DNA from: SAR116 cluster bacterium AG-337-N21
GTDB lineage: Bacteria; Pseudomonadota; Alphaproteobacteria; Puniceispirillales; Marisalimonadaceae
NCBI GenBank assembly: GCA_003282145.1
Contig: QBZZ01000011.1
Coordinates: forward strand, 1 to 63,362
DNA: 63,362 nucleotides
Direction: 5' to 3'
The notes below the pieces were generated by a model that made no database searches, was not told the DNA's origin, and saw only the letters and a program-made list of their open reading frames with translations. Of the stretch, positions 16,287 through 25,843 are shown one piece after another; position 1 is the first letter of the stretch; each line of letters begins with the position of its first letter. Both the position numbers and the translations under genes were made by a program.

Positions 16287-17258
16287 TTAGGCTACTTTAC
16301 AGCCTTCAAAGCCTTCTTGAAGATTCATAGTTTCAAGATTTCTTCCAATAAACACAACTCTTGAACTACGATCTTTACCTGCCGGCCATGGACCCATTGG
16401 AGATGCATCCATAAGCATATGAACTCCTTGGAAAACATACCTATCATCTCTACCTTCAAAATTCAGAATGCCTTTTGATCTCAAAATATCTTGGCCTTTT
16501 TCTTGTAACAAATTACCAAACCAAGCTTGAAATTTATCCATATCTAAAGGCGTATCAGACACAAATGATAAACTTGTAACATCATCATCATGTTCATGGT
16601 CATGGTCAGATTCTAGAAAATCTGGTTCAACTTCTAAAACTCGATCTAAACTAAAGGCGTTTAAACCTAGAACTTCCGTTAATGGCGCAGAGCAGTGATT
16701 AGTTTTAATAATTTTTGCGTAAGGGTTTATTTTACGAATACGAGTTTGAACATTTTCAACGGCTTTATTATCGACAAGGTCAATTTTATTAAGTAATACA
16801 ACATCTGCAAATGCTATTTGTTCTTCAGCTTCATGATGCTCACCAAGTTGTGAACTTAAGTGAACAGCATCTGCAACTGTAACTATAGCGTCTAATTTAG
16901 TTCTGTCTGAAACATCTTGGTCTACAAAAAACGTCTGTGCAACTGGAGCTGGATCTGCAAGGCCTGTAGTCTCAACTATAATTGCGTCAAGTTTGTCCGC
17001 ACGCTTCATTAGACCGCCAAGTATACGAATTAGGTCACCTCTAACTGTACAACAAATACAGCCATTATTCATTTCAAAAACTTCTTCATCAGCATCTACA
17101 ACGAGATCATTATCAATACCTTGTTCTCCAAATTCATTAACAATTACAGCATATTTTTGCCCATGCTGTTCTGTAAGTATACGATTTAGGAGTGTGGTTT
17201 TACCAGCACCAAGAAATCCAGTTAGTACTGTTACTGGTACTTGCGACATATCATTCAT
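16287..17258 (-). CDS. COG0523 (CobW-like) GTPase, putative zinc metallochaperone
   Basis: 323 residues. Walker [10 protein letters not shown] (14-22), NGCICC with the CxCC metal site, LNKID base motif, acidic/His linker (DHDHEHDDD) and CobW_C domain ending [20 protein letters not shown]. It is a second paralogue besides the folE-linked copy. It begins 23 nt after zur and precedes the WD40 gene by 36 nt, so it belongs to the zur operon. GAAAGGA precedes the first ATG. A role in zinc supply follows from family and regulation, not from direct evidence. Confidence 0.92.
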   Translation of the reverse strand: MNDMSQVPVTVLTGFLGAGKTTLLNRILTEQHGQKYAVIVNEFGEQGIDNDLVVDADEEVFEMNNGCICCTVRGDLIRILGGLMKRADKLDAIIVETTGLADPAPVAQTFFVDQDVSDRTKLDAIVTVADAVHLSSQLGEHHEAEEQIAFADVVLLNKIDLVDNKAVENVQTRIRKINPYAKIIKTNHCSAPLTEVLGLNAFSLDRVLEVEPDFLESDHDHEHDDDVTSLSFVSDTPLDMDKFQAWFGNLLQEKGQDILRSKGILNFEGRDDRYVFQGVHMLMDASPMGPWPAGKDRSSRVVFIGRNLETMNLQEGFEGCKVA

Positions 17259-17281
17259 TATTTTTCCTTTCAGGTACTCTA

Positions 17282-17674
17282 TTAATTATTTGCACATGCA
17301 CCACATCGACCGTGAATTTCTAGAACTGGATTATCAGGGATAAAACCAGTTCTTTTGGATAAATTATTTATATTGTTCGTAAAATCTTGGTCAAGATGTT
17401 CTTTAACATATCCGCAATCATTACATATTTCAAAGACAGGTGTTTTGTCATTGTGAGATCCACAACATACTGTCCATGCATTAAGAGATTCTATTTTGTG
17501 CACTAATCCAGTAGTCAGTAATTTGTCTAAAGCTCTGTAAACTGTAGTAGCGGCTGCAACGCCTTCTGACCTCATACCCTCAAGAATATCATAAGCTGTA
17601 AGTGGTTGATCTTTACTTTTTAAATACTGAAATACTCGATCTGCATGAGTTAGACAAGATTTACTTTTTATCAT
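17282..17674 (-). CDS. zur: Fur-family zinc uptake regulator
   Basis: 130 residues: winged-helix DNA-binding half ([33 protein letters not shown]) and a dimerisation half with the structural zinc cysteine pairs CNDC and CGAC near the C-terminus plus a regulatory CCGSHN patch. The ILxxMR...TVYRAL pattern with a short N-terminus favours Zur over Fur. It is first of the operon zur-cobW-WD40-small Cys/His protein, with a perfect 20-bp palindrome 37 nt upstream implying autoregulation. AAGGGAAAAAA precedes the ATG. Confidence 0.92.
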   Translation of the reverse strand: MIKSKSCLTHADRVFQYLKSKDQPLTAYDILEGMRSEGVAAATTVYRALDKLLTTGLVHKIESLNAWTVCCGSHNDKTPVFEICNDCGYVKEHLDQDFTNNINNLSKRTGFIPDNPVLEIHGRCGACANN

Positions 17675-17710
17675 TTTTTTCCCTTTAATTAAAAAAGTAA
17701 TTATTCACTT

Positions 17711-17730
17711 TGCAATGTTATAACATTGCA
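17711..17730. promoter_or_regulatory. Perfect Zur-type palindrome upstream of zur
   Basis: TGCAATGTTATAACATTGCA is a perfect 20-bp inverted repeat lying 37-56 nt upstream of the zur start. It shares the central GTTATAAC with the operator at 13768-13785. Zinc-loaded Zur would be expected to bind here and repress its own operon. Confidence 0.85.
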
Positions 17731-17898
17731 TTTTTTTTTTGACAACACCCTACTAAAATCTATGTTAAGAACTTTTTTTGTTTTGTTACTTAATGAAAAT
17801 TAGAGATATTTTTGTTGATTAATAATATTGATATTATATCTATTATGGATAATTTTATAAGTATATCTTATAATAACCATTGAAAGATAATTAGAAAA

Positions 17899-18369
17899 TT
17901 GAAAAATATTATTTCAAAAGAAGATGTGATTAATGCCCAAAGATTATGGGCAGATCATGTTATTCAAATTGGGGATCTTTATACAAATAAAGGTGACTAC
18001 AAGCAAGCCGCATACGACTTTATTTCTAATTTTTACGCATATGGTTTTAGTAACGTACTTTTCAAACCGACTTTAGCCTCAAAAAACCAGTTCAGAATAA
18101 AATTTGATGATGCTTTATCCTATTTCGTCGGTGGTTCAGTAAAAGAAGATAAAGGATTTGCTCTAAAACCATGGAAAAAAATTCGTTTTGGCGATAGATA
18201 TTTTATTTTGGAAGATCATACTGCTCTAGTAATGGGCAATTATTATTTTCAAACTAGCACTGTAAGTGAAGAGGTTAGAGTTGAGTATACTTTTGGTTAC
18301 ATTAAGAATGATAACGGAGAATTAATTATAAATCTTCATCATTCTTCATTACCTTATCAAGGAGATTAA
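17899..18369 (+). CDS. NTF2/SnoaL-like protein, CaMKII-association-domain type
   Basis: 156 residues. An N-terminal helix is followed by YDFISNFYAYGFSNVLFKPTLAS, ALSYFVGG, VMGNYYFQTST, VEYTFGYIKNDNG and a terminal LIINLHHSSLPY. The final HHSS motif with the preceding Y-T-F-x-Y strand is characteristic of the cone-shaped NTF2-like/CaMKII-association domain group. The biochemical role is unknown. A TTG start is used; upstream purines are weak. The DUF1289 gene follows by 28 nt. Confidence 0.7.
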   Translation: MKNIISKEDVINAQRLWADHVIQIGDLYTNKGDYKQAAYDFISNFYAYGFSNVLFKPTLASKNQFRIKFDDALSYFVGGSVKEDKGFALKPWKKIRFGDRYFILEDHTALVMGNYYFQTSTVSEEVRVEYTFGYIKNDNGELIINLHHSSLPYQGD

Positions 18370-18397
18370 ATATAATGGTGATTTTAGGATTACAAGA

Positions 18398-18574
18398 ATG
18401 AAAAGTCAGAAAAGTCCTTGCATTGATGTGTGTAAATTTACCGGTCAAAATGGTTGGTGCATAGGGTGTGGAAGAACAAGAGAAGAATGCCAAAAATGGA
18501 AAAAAATGAAACCATTCGATGTAAAAGCGCTTCAAAAACAGCTAAAAAAAAGAATGTTAATAATTGCAAACTGA
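18398..18574 (+). CDS. DUF1289 family small cysteine-rich protein
   Basis: 58 residues beginning MKSQKSPCIDVCKFTGQNGW, followed by CIGCGRTREECQKW. The four-cysteine pattern C-x3-C...C-x2-C followed by GRT.EE is diagnostic of DUF1289 (YdhL-like) proteins, thought to bind a metal or Fe-S centre. Its stop is at 18572-18574. An overlapping ATG at 18375 closes after eight codons and is not used. Confidence 0.85.
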   Translation: MKSQKSPCIDVCKFTGQNGWCIGCGRTREECQKWKKMKPFDVKALQKQLKKRMLIIAN

Positions 18575-18701
18575 ATTAAATTTTCTAGTTTCTGTTTCTA
18601 TTACATAGTTAATGTAATATTTTTTAAACTATTTAATTTAAAAAATTACTTTTATATAAAATCAATGTAATGATTTATTTATATAAATTAAGGAAAAAGA
18701 A

Positions 18702-19622
18702 TTGTCAGAAATAATTTCAGTTAAAAGCTTAGTTAAGAAATATGACAATGATTTTATTGCAGTTAAAAATTTAAGTCTGAAAATTAATCAAGGGGAAATA
18801 ATTGCTCTCCTGGGTCCTAATGGAGCAGGTAAAACTACTCTCATTTCCACAATATGTGGACTTGCGTCCATAACATCTGGGAGCATCACAGTTAATGGAT
18901 TAGACGTAATTCAAGATTATAGAAAAACAAGAGAGATTATTGGGCTTGTACCTCAGGAATTAGCACTAGAACCATTTGAAAAAGTAATTAATTCGGTTAA
19001 ATTTTCAAGACGATTATTTGGTAAAAAGAATGATAACGAATACATAGAAAAACTTCTTACAAAATTACAGTTATATGACAAAAAAGATAATATTATTAAG
19101 TCTCTTTCAGGAGGTATGAAACGCAGGGTAATGATTGCAAAAGCATTAAGTCATAACCCAAAAATTTTATTTTTAGATGAACCTACAGCAGGCGTAGATG
19201 TCGAACTTAGAAAAGACATGTGGAATATCGTGAAAGAATTAAAAAATGAAGGAGTTACAATAATTTTGACAACACATTATATCGAAGAGGCTGAAATGAT
19301 AGCTGACAGAATAGGAATTGTAAACAATGGAGAATTACTATTAGTTGAAGAAAAAAATAAATTAATTAAGAGAATGAGTATTAAAATTTTAAAAGTTAGA
19401 CTTAAAAAACCTCTTAAAAAGATACCTCAGAAACTAGCAAAATATAAATTAAAGTTAATAGATGATGGTAATTCTTTTAACTATTATTATAATATAGGTA
19501 AAGAAAAAACAGGCATAACATCCCTTCTCTCTGACATGAATGAAATTGGAATAAATTTATTTGACATACAAACCGAAGAAACTTCGTTAGAAGATATTTT
19601 TGTAAAAATTATTAAGGATTAG
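18702..19622 (+). CDS. ABC-2 type exporter, ATP-binding subunit
   Basis: 306 residues. Walker A GPNGAGKTT (about 37-45), Q-loop VPQEL, signature SLSGGMKRR, Walker B ILFLDEPTAGVD and H-loop TTHYIEEAE; a C-terminal domain of about 90 residues follows, as in DrrA/NatA/YadG-like exporters. TTG start with AAGGAAAAAG upstream. It is separated from its permease by 3 nt. Substrates of this subtype include lipids, polysaccharides and drugs; none can be assigned. Confidence 0.93.
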   Translation: MSEIISVKSLVKKYDNDFIAVKNLSLKINQGEIIALLGPNGAGKTTLISTICGLASITSGSITVNGLDVIQDYRKTREIIGLVPQELALEPFEKVINSVKFSRRLFGKKNDNEYIEKLLTKLQLYDKKDNIIKSLSGGMKRRVMIAKALSHNPKILFLDEPTAGVDVELRKDMWNIVKELKNEGVTIILTTHYIEEAEMIADRIGIVNNGELLLVEEKNKLIKRMSIKILKVRLKKPLKKIPQKLAKYKLKLIDDGNSFNYYYNIGKEKTGITSLLSDMNEIGINLFDIQTEETSLEDIFVKIIKD

Positions 19623-19625
19623 TAA

Positions 19626-20387
19626 ATGAACCTAAGAGGAATTCAAGCAATATACATATATGAAATGAATAGATCTTTTAGAACTTTAATTCAAAGTCTT
19701 GTTTCGCCAGTTTTATCAACAATACTTTATTTTATTGTTTTTGGTGCAGCTATTGGTTCTAGAATGGAAAATATTAGTAATGTCTCATATGGTGCATTTA
19801 TTGTCCCAGGTTTAATAATGTTAACCGTGCAAATGCAAAGTGTTAACAATGCGTCTTTTGGGATTTATTTTCCAAAATTTATTGGAACTACTTATGAACT
19901 TTTGTCAGCCCCATTATCATTTGTCGAAATAGTAATTGGTTATGTAGGTGCTGCAACTACCAAAGCATTTTCTATTGGATTAATAATATTAGCAACATCT
20001 TATCTTTTTGTTACTATAAATATTGTTCACCCATTTTTTATGGTTTTTTTCTTATTGTTAACATGTATAAGTTTTAGCCTTCTAGGATTTATTATTGGCA
20101 TTGTTTCAGATAATTTTGAGCAGTTAAATATAGCTCCTATGTTAATAATAACTCCCTTAGTATTTTTAGGAGGAAGTTTTTATACATTAGATATGTTACC
20201 ACCATTCTGGCAAAACTTTGCTCTATTAAATCCTATAGTTTATCTAATATCTGGATTTAGATGGGCTTTTTTTGGTATTGGCGATGTGCCGATACTAACA
20301 AGCGTTTTTTTTATACTTTTGTTCACTAGCATTTGTATTAGTATAATTTGGTATATTTTTAAAACTGGATATAGAATAAAAAACTAA
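19626..20387 (+). CDS. ABC-2 type exporter permease
   Basis: 253 residues, six hydrophobic helices, beginning with a cytosolic N-terminus and an RTLIQSLVSPVLSTILYFIVFG amphipathic-plus-TM1 segment. The conserved ABC-2 block near residues 180-220 (TPLVFLGGSFYTLDMLPPFWQNFALLNPIVYLISGFRW) is clearly present, as in YadH-like permeases. Coupled to the ATPase gene immediately upstream. Confidence 0.93.
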   Translation: MNLRGIQAIYIYEMNRSFRTLIQSLVSPVLSTILYFIVFGAAIGSRMENISNVSYGAFIVPGLIMLTVQMQSVNNASFGIYFPKFIGTTYELLSAPLSFVEIVIGYVGAATTKAFSIGLIILATSYLFVTINIVHPFFMVFFLLLTCISFSLLGFIIGIVSDNFEQLNIAPMLIITPLVFLGGSFYTLDMLPPFWQNFALLNPIVYLISGFRWAFFGIGDVPILTSVFFILLFTSICISIIWYIFKTGYRIKN

Positions 20388-20436
20388 TTCGAATAATAGA
20401 CAAATTTTTTTTAAATAAAAATTTTAGAGGTAATTA

Positions 20437-21075
20437 ATGAAGTTATACACTTTCACCCCAGCAGCAAACGCTCTAAGAGTAGAAATGTTCCTAAAAGAGA
20501 AAAATATAAATATAGAAACTATTCAAGTAAATGTTAGAGAAGATGAAATATTTAAAGAACCATATAAAACAATGAACCCGTTTAATTGCGTTCCATTTTT
20601 GGAATTAGAAGATGGTACAATTATTTCTGAAACAATATCAATTTGTCGTTATTTAGAAGATAAATTTGAAAATCCAAATTTATTTGGAAGTAATAGTAAG
20701 GAGATAGCTATTATTGATATGTGGAACAGAAGAATAGAATTAGACGGATTTTTACCTCTCTTGCATTCTGTAAGAAATAAAACATCTTTTTTTAAGGGAA
20801 AAGTAGTTCCGGGCACGCGGAACGAAATTGATCAATCGCCTGAAATTGTTGTTCGTGGAATTGAAATGTTTAAAATTTTTCTTAGTAGGACTGAGCCACA
20901 TCTTTCAAACAACAAGTTTATTGCTGGAGAAAAATTTTCTGTTGCAGACATAACAGCACATTTTATGTTTAATTTATCAAAAATCTTAAAAATTGATCTT
21001 GAAGATAAATACAAAAATGTTTTTAGATGGAAATCAGAACTTGAAGATAGGCCATCAAATCCACTAACAACCTAA
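20437..21075 (+). CDS. Glutathione S-transferase family protein
   Basis: 212 residues. Thioredoxin-like N-domain: KLYTFTPAANALRVEMFLKEK, MNPFNCVPFLELEDG with the cis-Pro, and ISETISICRYLED with the E-S/T pair binding glutathione; helical C-domain with the N-capping SVADITAHFMF motif. It differs from the GST at 12084 in subclass. TAGAGG precedes the ATG; the downstream SDR starts 26 nt later and may be co-expressed. Confidence 0.88.
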   Translation: MKLYTFTPAANALRVEMFLKEKNINIETIQVNVREDEIFKEPYKTMNPFNCVPFLELEDGTIISETISICRYLEDKFENPNLFGSNSKEIAIIDMWNRRIELDGFLPLLHSVRNKTSFFKGKVVPGTRNEIDQSPEIVVRGIEMFKIFLSRTEPHLSNNKFIAGEKFSVADITAHFMFNLSKILKIDLEDKYKNVFRWKSELEDRPSNPLTT

Positions 21076-21101
21076 GCTAATACGTTGAGTATGTAAAAAC
21101 A

Positions 21102-21866
21102 TTGAACGAAGATAGTAAAAAGTTAGCCATAGTTACAGGAGCCGCTAGAGGGATTGGGCTAGCTACAGCTTTTGTGTTTAATGAAAATGGTTATAAAGTT
21201 GCAGTAATTGATAATGATAAGAAAGAGATTGATAACTTACCTTTGAAAAATAAAGATATGAAAACATTTTGTTTTGACATTTCAAATGATGATGAATTAA
21301 AGAAAATGTATAGTCAAATATTGGAATGGCATAATAGAATTGACGTATTAGTCAATAATGCGGGTGTAGCTGATTTTGGTAATATTGAGGAAACTAACTT
21401 CAAAAGATGGAATGAAGTTATGAAAACGAATTTAGATGGTGTTTTTTTATGCTCACAAAAAGCAATTACGCATTTAAAAAAAACAAAAGGAAATATAATT
21501 AATATTGCATCTATATCTGGTTTACGGGCATCAACCCTCAGAGTCGCTTATGGGACGTCAAAGGCAGCCGTTATTCAGCTAACCAAGCAACAAGCAGCCG
21601 AATTAGGTGAACATGGTATTAGAGTTAATTGTGTCGCTCCAGGTCCAGTAAAAACAAAACTAGCAATGGCAGTGCATACTCAAGATATTATTGACGCTTA
21701 TCATGACGCAATTCCACTTAATAGATATGGCACCGAACAAGAAATTGCTAATGGAATTTATTTTTTAGCATCTGAAAAAGCTTCTTATATTACAGGTCAA
21801 GTCTTGGCAGTAGATGGAGGATTTGAAGCAACAGGAGTTGGCCTTCCTTCTTTAAGAATTAAATAA
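21102..21866 (+). CDS. Short-chain dehydrogenase/reductase
   Basis: 254 residues, classical SDR. Nucleotide motif TGAARGIG (about 14-21), NNAG (about 88-91), catalytic Ser in NIASISG and Y-x3-K in YGTSKAA, then RVNCVAPGPVKT and a C-terminal ITGQVLAVDGG. An Asp at the end of strand 2 (VAVIDND) favours NAD(H). TTG start. Substrate unknown; it follows a GST on the same strand. Confidence 0.92.
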   Translation: MNEDSKKLAIVTGAARGIGLATAFVFNENGYKVAVIDNDKKEIDNLPLKNKDMKTFCFDISNDDELKKMYSQILEWHNRIDVLVNNAGVADFGNIEETNFKRWNEVMKTNLDGVFLCSQKAITHLKKTKGNIINIASISGLRASTLRVAYGTSKAAVIQLTKQQAAELGEHGIRVNCVAPGPVKTKLAMAVHTQDIIDAYHDAIPLNRYGTEQEIANGIYFLASEKASYITGQVLAVDGGFEATGVGLPSLRIK

Positions 21867-21909
21867 TTATTTAAATAATTACAAAACTTTATAAATATTT
21901 ATTAATATT

Positions 21910-22377
21910 TTAATTCACTAATTTTTTGATTAAATATTTATGGAACCCTTCAAAAACTAGTATGTTTTTTTGGTTCTTAATAGTTGCTTTCATTTCTAAA
22001 ATTCCTGTAGTGTTTTGAGAAATTAGATTAGAAATCATTAGTTCAGGGTATAAAGTATCTTCTCTATAAACAGGTTTTAACATTTTTCCAGAAATCTCAA
22101 TTAAACCAATTAAACTATCCCTTACCTCAGAAGGAAATGTTCCAGCACCTGCTGCAGTTTGTATCATGACTTGTAGTCCATGAGCTAACATTTCTGGATG
22201 TCCCCTTTTTTTACAATATTCTAAATCATAATGAATTGGATCATTATCTCCTGAAGCAGCCTGAAACATTGAAAATATACCACTAGTTTGGGTTCTAGAT
22301 GGTATTAAGTATTTATCACCAATTGAAAAATCCTCGAAATACTTACTATTTTTATTATTTTCTTTTTTTACCATCAT
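21910..22377 (-). CDS. MaoC-like hotdog dehydratase/hydratase
   Basis: 155 residues. The hydratase 2 motif is GDNDPIHYDLEYCKKRGHPEMLAHGLQVM (about 49-77), with the catalytic Asp and His of R-specific enoyl-CoA hydratases; a FSIGDKY entry strand and a VYREDTLYPEL strand fit the MaoC hotdog. It probably hydrates or dehydrates an enoyl-CoA thioester. The first two codons are both ATG, so the start is uncertain by one residue. It is divergent from the second SDR gene. Confidence 0.85.
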   Translation of the reverse strand: MMVKKENNKNSKYFEDFSIGDKYLIPSRTQTSGIFSMFQAASGDNDPIHYDLEYCKKRGHPEMLAHGLQVMIQTAAGAGTFPSEVRDSLIGLIEISGKMLKPVYREDTLYPELMISNLISQNTTGILEMKATIKNQKNILVFEGFHKYLIKKLVN

Positions 22378-22459
22378 AATAAAATATGTCTCTAATATAT
22401 AAATAGCAAGAAATCATAAAAAACTTTATTCATAAACAAATTTGTGCTGAAATTTAAAT

Positions 22460-23284
22460 ATGGATCGATTAAAAGATAAAGTTGCTTTAATTACAGGGGC
22501 TGCTAGAGGCCTAGGGGCCTCAATTGCCAAGCATTTTACTAATGAAGGCGCAGTGGTCATATTGTGTGATATTAACATCAATCAAGCTTCTGAAAGAGCT
22601 AATGAGTTAGGTGGCACGGCCTTCTATGTAGATGTATCAAATTCCAAAAGTGTTAAAGATGTGTTCACGAAAGTTAGATCAAATTTTAAACAATTAGACA
22701 TTCTGGTAAATAATGCGGGCATTAATGGTTTTGAAAACAGACAAGACTTAATTGATGAAAGAATAAAAGTAAACAAACTTCAAATAAAAGAATTTTCAAA
22801 ATCAGAAAAAATTAGTACTCATTTTGATGTGACTGTAAACATGTCAGATGATGAATGGCACAAAATGATATCAGTTCATTTGAATGGTACTTTTTTTTGT
22901 ACGAGAGAAGCCTTAACTATAATGAACAATCAAGAAAGTGCCTCAATAATAAATATGGGATCAGTTTTGGGTACAACAGGCGGTCCATCTTCTCCCCATT
23001 ATTCTGCTGCAAAAGCTGCAATTCTTGGCTTCACAAGGGCTACAGCAAGGGAATTGGCGTCTAGGAATATAAGAGTTAATGCTATTGCACCAGGTTATAT
23101 TGATACTGATATGACAAGTGGCCTAGGAGATGTGATAGAGCTTGTTAAATCATCCACACCTATGAAAACATTTGGAGAAGTTGACGATATAGCATGGGCT
23201 GCGGTTTATTTAGCATCTGAGGAAGCTAAATTTGTTACCGGACAGACAATCTCGCCTAATGGTGGATATGTAATGAGCCAATAA
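22460..23284 (+). CDS. Short-chain dehydrogenase/reductase
   Basis: 274 residues. TGAARGLG (about 13-20), VDVSNSKSV, NNAG, Ser in NMGSVLG, YSAAKAA and AIAPGYIDTDMT, then VTGQTISPNGG. Compared with the typical 250-residue enzyme it has an extra charged segment after NNAG (about 95-130: GFENRQDLIDERIKVNKLQI and following), perhaps a substrate lid. An Asp after strand 2 (ILCDIN) indicates NAD(H) preference. Function unknown. Confidence 0.92.
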   Translation: MDRLKDKVALITGAARGLGASIAKHFTNEGAVVILCDININQASERANELGGTAFYVDVSNSKSVKDVFTKVRSNFKQLDILVNNAGINGFENRQDLIDERIKVNKLQIKEFSKSEKISTHFDVTVNMSDDEWHKMISVHLNGTFFCTREALTIMNNQESASIINMGSVLGTTGGPSSPHYSAAKAAILGFTRATARELASRNIRVNAIAPGYIDTDMTSGLGDVIELVKSSTPMKTFGEVDDIAWAAVYLASEEAKFVTGQTISPNGGYVMSQ

Positions 23285-23388
23285 TATTTAGTTAGATGTA
23301 TAAGTTTTAATCATAATTTTACAACTTAGTGAAATACATATGATTATTTAATAAAATGATCTATGGATAATACAATGAGGATTTTTTG

Positions 23389-23751
23389 ATGGCTAAAATT
23401 TTATTTAACATTACTAATGGTACAAACAACCAAACCAAGGCATCACTTGGTTTTATGTTAGCAAGGACTGCAGTTGAAGAAGGTCATGAAGTTGTTGTAT
23501 TTCTTAATGCTGATGCCGTTAGTTTGATAAGACCTCCAGTTTTGGATAATTTAGTTGGTTTAGGGACTGGCAGTTTAAAAGAACACTTTGAAATACTAAA
23601 AAAAGCAAAAGTACCAATGTACGTTTCAGCAATCTCTTGTGAAATAAGAGGTGTAACGGAGCAAGATCTTAAAGATGCTAACGCAAGAAAAGTTTTTCCA
23701 AAGACGTTATTAAATTTGTCATTAGAGTCTGATAGGACATTTGTTTATTAA
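23389..23751 (+). CDS. DsrE-family protein
   Basis: 120 residues starting MAKILFNITNGTNNQTKASL, a DsrE/DsrF-like Rossmann-type fold: MLARTAVEEGHEVVVFLNADAVSLI, then HFEILKKAKVPMYVSAISCEIRGVTEQDL, with one conserved cysteine in the position used in sulfur transfer. The ATG directly after a TTG is preferred and has GAGG upstream. Standalone DsrE proteins of this length are common; no dsr or tus genes adjoin it, so a sulfur role is only suggested by the fold. Confidence 0.82.
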   Translation: MAKILFNITNGTNNQTKASLGFMLARTAVEEGHEVVVFLNADAVSLIRPPVLDNLVGLGTGSLKEHFEILKKAKVPMYVSAISCEIRGVTEQDLKDANARKVFPKTLLNLSLESDRTFVY

Positions 23752-23818
23752 AATAATAAATGAACTCTAAAAAATTTCTCTAAAATTAAATATTATTAAG
23801 TCAATAAATATTAATTTT

Positions 23819-24151
23819 TTAAACAGAACATATCTCAGATCTAGTAATGAACCTTTTACCTCGACCATTATCCAAAGAAAACATGCCACCCTGTCCATCA
23901 ACCACATCTATTATTAATCTTGTGTGTTTCCAAGCCTCAAACTGAAGTCCACCTATATAAAAAGGAACACCACCAATCTCTCCCATCTGCACATCATGAT
24001 CCGCAATTAAGAAATCACCTTTTTGAAAGCACATAGGTGCGGACCCATCACAACATCCTCCAGATTGATGAAATAAAACTTCACCGTAGTCTTTTTTTAT
24101 ATCTTCAATTAAATCTAAAGCTTCTTGAGTTGCTTCAACCTGATCTAACAT
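23819..24151 (-). CDS. DUF779 family protein linked to aldehyde dehydrogenase
   Basis: 110 residues. FHQSGGCCDGSAPMCF near residues 48-63 and GGVPFYIGGLQFEAWKHTRLIIDVVDG are the DUF779 hallmarks. This family is nearly always encoded next to AldB/ExaC-type aldehyde dehydrogenases, as here, and carries a conserved Cys cluster; its function is not established. TTTAGGAG upstream of ATG. A terminator-like hairpin lies between it and the upstream dehydrogenase gene, so its level is probably set by readthrough. Confidence 0.92.
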   Translation of the reverse strand: MLDQVEATQEALDLIEDIKKDYGEVLFHQSGGCCDGSAPMCFQKGDFLIADHDVQMGEIGGVPFYIGGLQFEAWKHTRLIIDVVDGQGGMFSLDNGRGKRFITRSEICSV

Positions 24152-24169
24152 TGATTAAATCTCCTAAAG

Positions 24170-24196
24170 AAAAAAAGGGCGCAACTTGCGCCCTTT
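24170..24196 (-). terminator. Rho-independent terminator between aldehyde dehydrogenase and DUF779
   Basis: Minus strand: AAAGGGCGC, loop AAGTT, GCGCCCTTT, running into a seven-T tract. The GC-rich 9-bp stem in an A+T-rich genome and the T-run make a strong intrinsic terminator. It lies 3' of the dehydrogenase stop and just 5' of the DUF779 ribosome site. Confidence 0.85.
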
Positions 24197-24204
24197 AAAT
24201 TGAA

Positions 24205-25695
24205 TTAAAAGAAACCTAGCTTTTTTGGGCTATAGCTTACTAATAAATTCTTAGTTTGCTGATAATGGTTTAACATCATTAAATGGTTTTCACGACCAAT
24301 ACCAGATTGCTTATAACCACCGAAGGCAGCATGAGCTGGGTAATCATGGTAACAATTTGTCCAAACCCTTCCAGCTTTAATTGCGCGTCCAAATCTATAA
24401 GATGTGTTGAGATCTCTTGTCCATATACCAGCACCTAGACCATAAAGAGTATCATTGGCTATTTCTAGTGCCTCTTCATCTGTTTTGAAAGTACAAACAG
24501 AAACAACCGGTCCAAAAATTTCTTCTTGGAATATTCTCATCTTATTATGACCTTTAAATATTGTAGGTTGTATATAATATCCATTTGCAAGGTCACCACT
24601 CATTTGAGCGACATCACCACCAACAAGAACTTCTGCTCCTTCTTTTTTTCCAAGGTCTAAATATGATTTTACTTTTTCATATTGCTCAGCAGAAGCCATT
24701 GCTCCTATCATAGTATTTGAATCAAGAGGATCACCTTGAGTTATTGCTTTTGTCCTTTCAATACATCTTTCAATAAATTTATCATAAATATCTTCATGTA
24801 TTAATGCTCTACTAGGGCAAGTGCAAACTTCACCTTGATTAAGAGCAAACATAACAAAACCTTCAATACACTTATCAAAAAAGTCATCATCTGCTTCAGC
24901 AATATCCTTAAAGAAAATATTTGGAGACTTTCCACCTAGTTCTAAAGTACTAGGAATTAAGTTTTGACTCGCATATTGCAGTATCATTCTTCCTGTAGTC
25001 GTCTCACCAGTAAATGCTATTTTGGCTATTCTTGTACTTGATGCTAATGGTTTACCAGCTTCTAGTCCATAACCATTAACTATGTTTACAACACCTGGTG
25101 GTATCAAATGACCAATTAATTCCATCATTACCATTATTGAAGCTGGTGTTTGTTCTGCAGGTTTTAAAACAACACAATTTCCAGTTGCTAAAGCAGGTGC
25201 TAATTTCCAAATAGCCATTAATAAAGGAAAGTTCCATGGTATTATTTGACCAACCACACCTAATGGTTCAGGTATTAGATAAGAAACAGTGTCATTATTA
25301 AGTTCAGCAAGTGTTCCTTCTTGAGCTCTAATTACACTAGCAAAATATCTAAAATGATCAATACCTAAAGGTAAATCCGCAGCAGTAGTTTCTCTTATGC
25401 CTTTTCCATTATCCCAAGTCTCAGCCTCTGCTAACATGGCAAGATTATCTTCTAATATTTGGGCAATTTGTATCATAATGTTGCTTCTTTCAGTAACACT
25501 TGTTTTTCCCCAAGCATCTTTTACTGCGTGAGCTGCATCTAAAGCTGAATTTATATCTTTTTCGTTTGATCTAGCAATCTGGCATAAAACCTTACCATTT
25601 ATTGGTGTAATATTATCAAAAAACTTACCGTCTACTGGGTCTACAAATTTACCATTAATATAGTTCCCATATTTTTCTTTGTATTTAAAAGTCAT
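24205..25695 (-). CDS. NAD(P)+-dependent aldehyde dehydrogenase, AldB/ExaC type
   Basis: 496 residues, standard length. Catalytic Asn in [10 protein letters not shown], cofactor motif GETTTGR ([11 protein letters not shown]), Glu in LELGGKSPN and nucleophilic Cys in [11 protein letters not shown], with GIWTRDLN and [23 protein letters not shown] at the C-terminus typical of acetaldehyde dehydrogenase II. It oxidises acetaldehyde or similar short aldehydes to acids. DUF779 next door supports this subtype. No sigma-54 site was found in the 148-nt upstream gap. Confidence 0.95.
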   Translation of the reverse strand: MTFKYKEKYGNYINGKFVDPVDGKFFDNITPINGKVLCQIARSNEKDINSALDAAHAVKDAWGKTSVTERSNIMIQIAQILEDNLAMLAEAETWDNGKGIRETTAADLPLGIDHFRYFASVIRAQEGTLAELNNDTVSYLIPEPLGVVGQIIPWNFPLLMAIWKLAPALATGNCVVLKPAEQTPASIMVMMELIGHLIPPGVVNIVNGYGLEAGKPLASSTRIAKIAFTGETTTGRMILQYASQNLIPSTLELGGKSPNIFFKDIAEADDDFFDKCIEGFVMFALNQGEVCTCPSRALIHEDIYDKFIERCIERTKAITQGDPLDSNTMIGAMASAEQYEKVKSYLDLGKKEGAEVLVGGDVAQMSGDLANGYYIQPTIFKGHNKMRIFQEEIFGPVVSVCTFKTDEEALEIANDTLYGLGAGIWTRDLNTSYRFGRAIKAGRVWTNCYHDYPAHAAFGGYKQSGIGRENHLMMLNHYQQTKNLLVSYSPKKLGFF

Positions 25696-25843
25696 TAATA
25701 CTTTCCTCCCCCTTAAATCTTTTAAAAATTAATATTAGGTTTAATTTGCTTAATAAGTAAACATAAAAATTAATTTAATTGATATTGTTATAATTTTATA
25801 AGTAATATCGAATTTCATTTAATTAGATAAGGTCTAAATCAAC

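Noticed and set aside
25696-25843. Sigma-54 promoter or activator site for the aldehyde dehydrogenase
   Set aside because: No TGGCAC-N5-TTGCA-like sequence was found on the minus strand; the region is simply A+T-rich.
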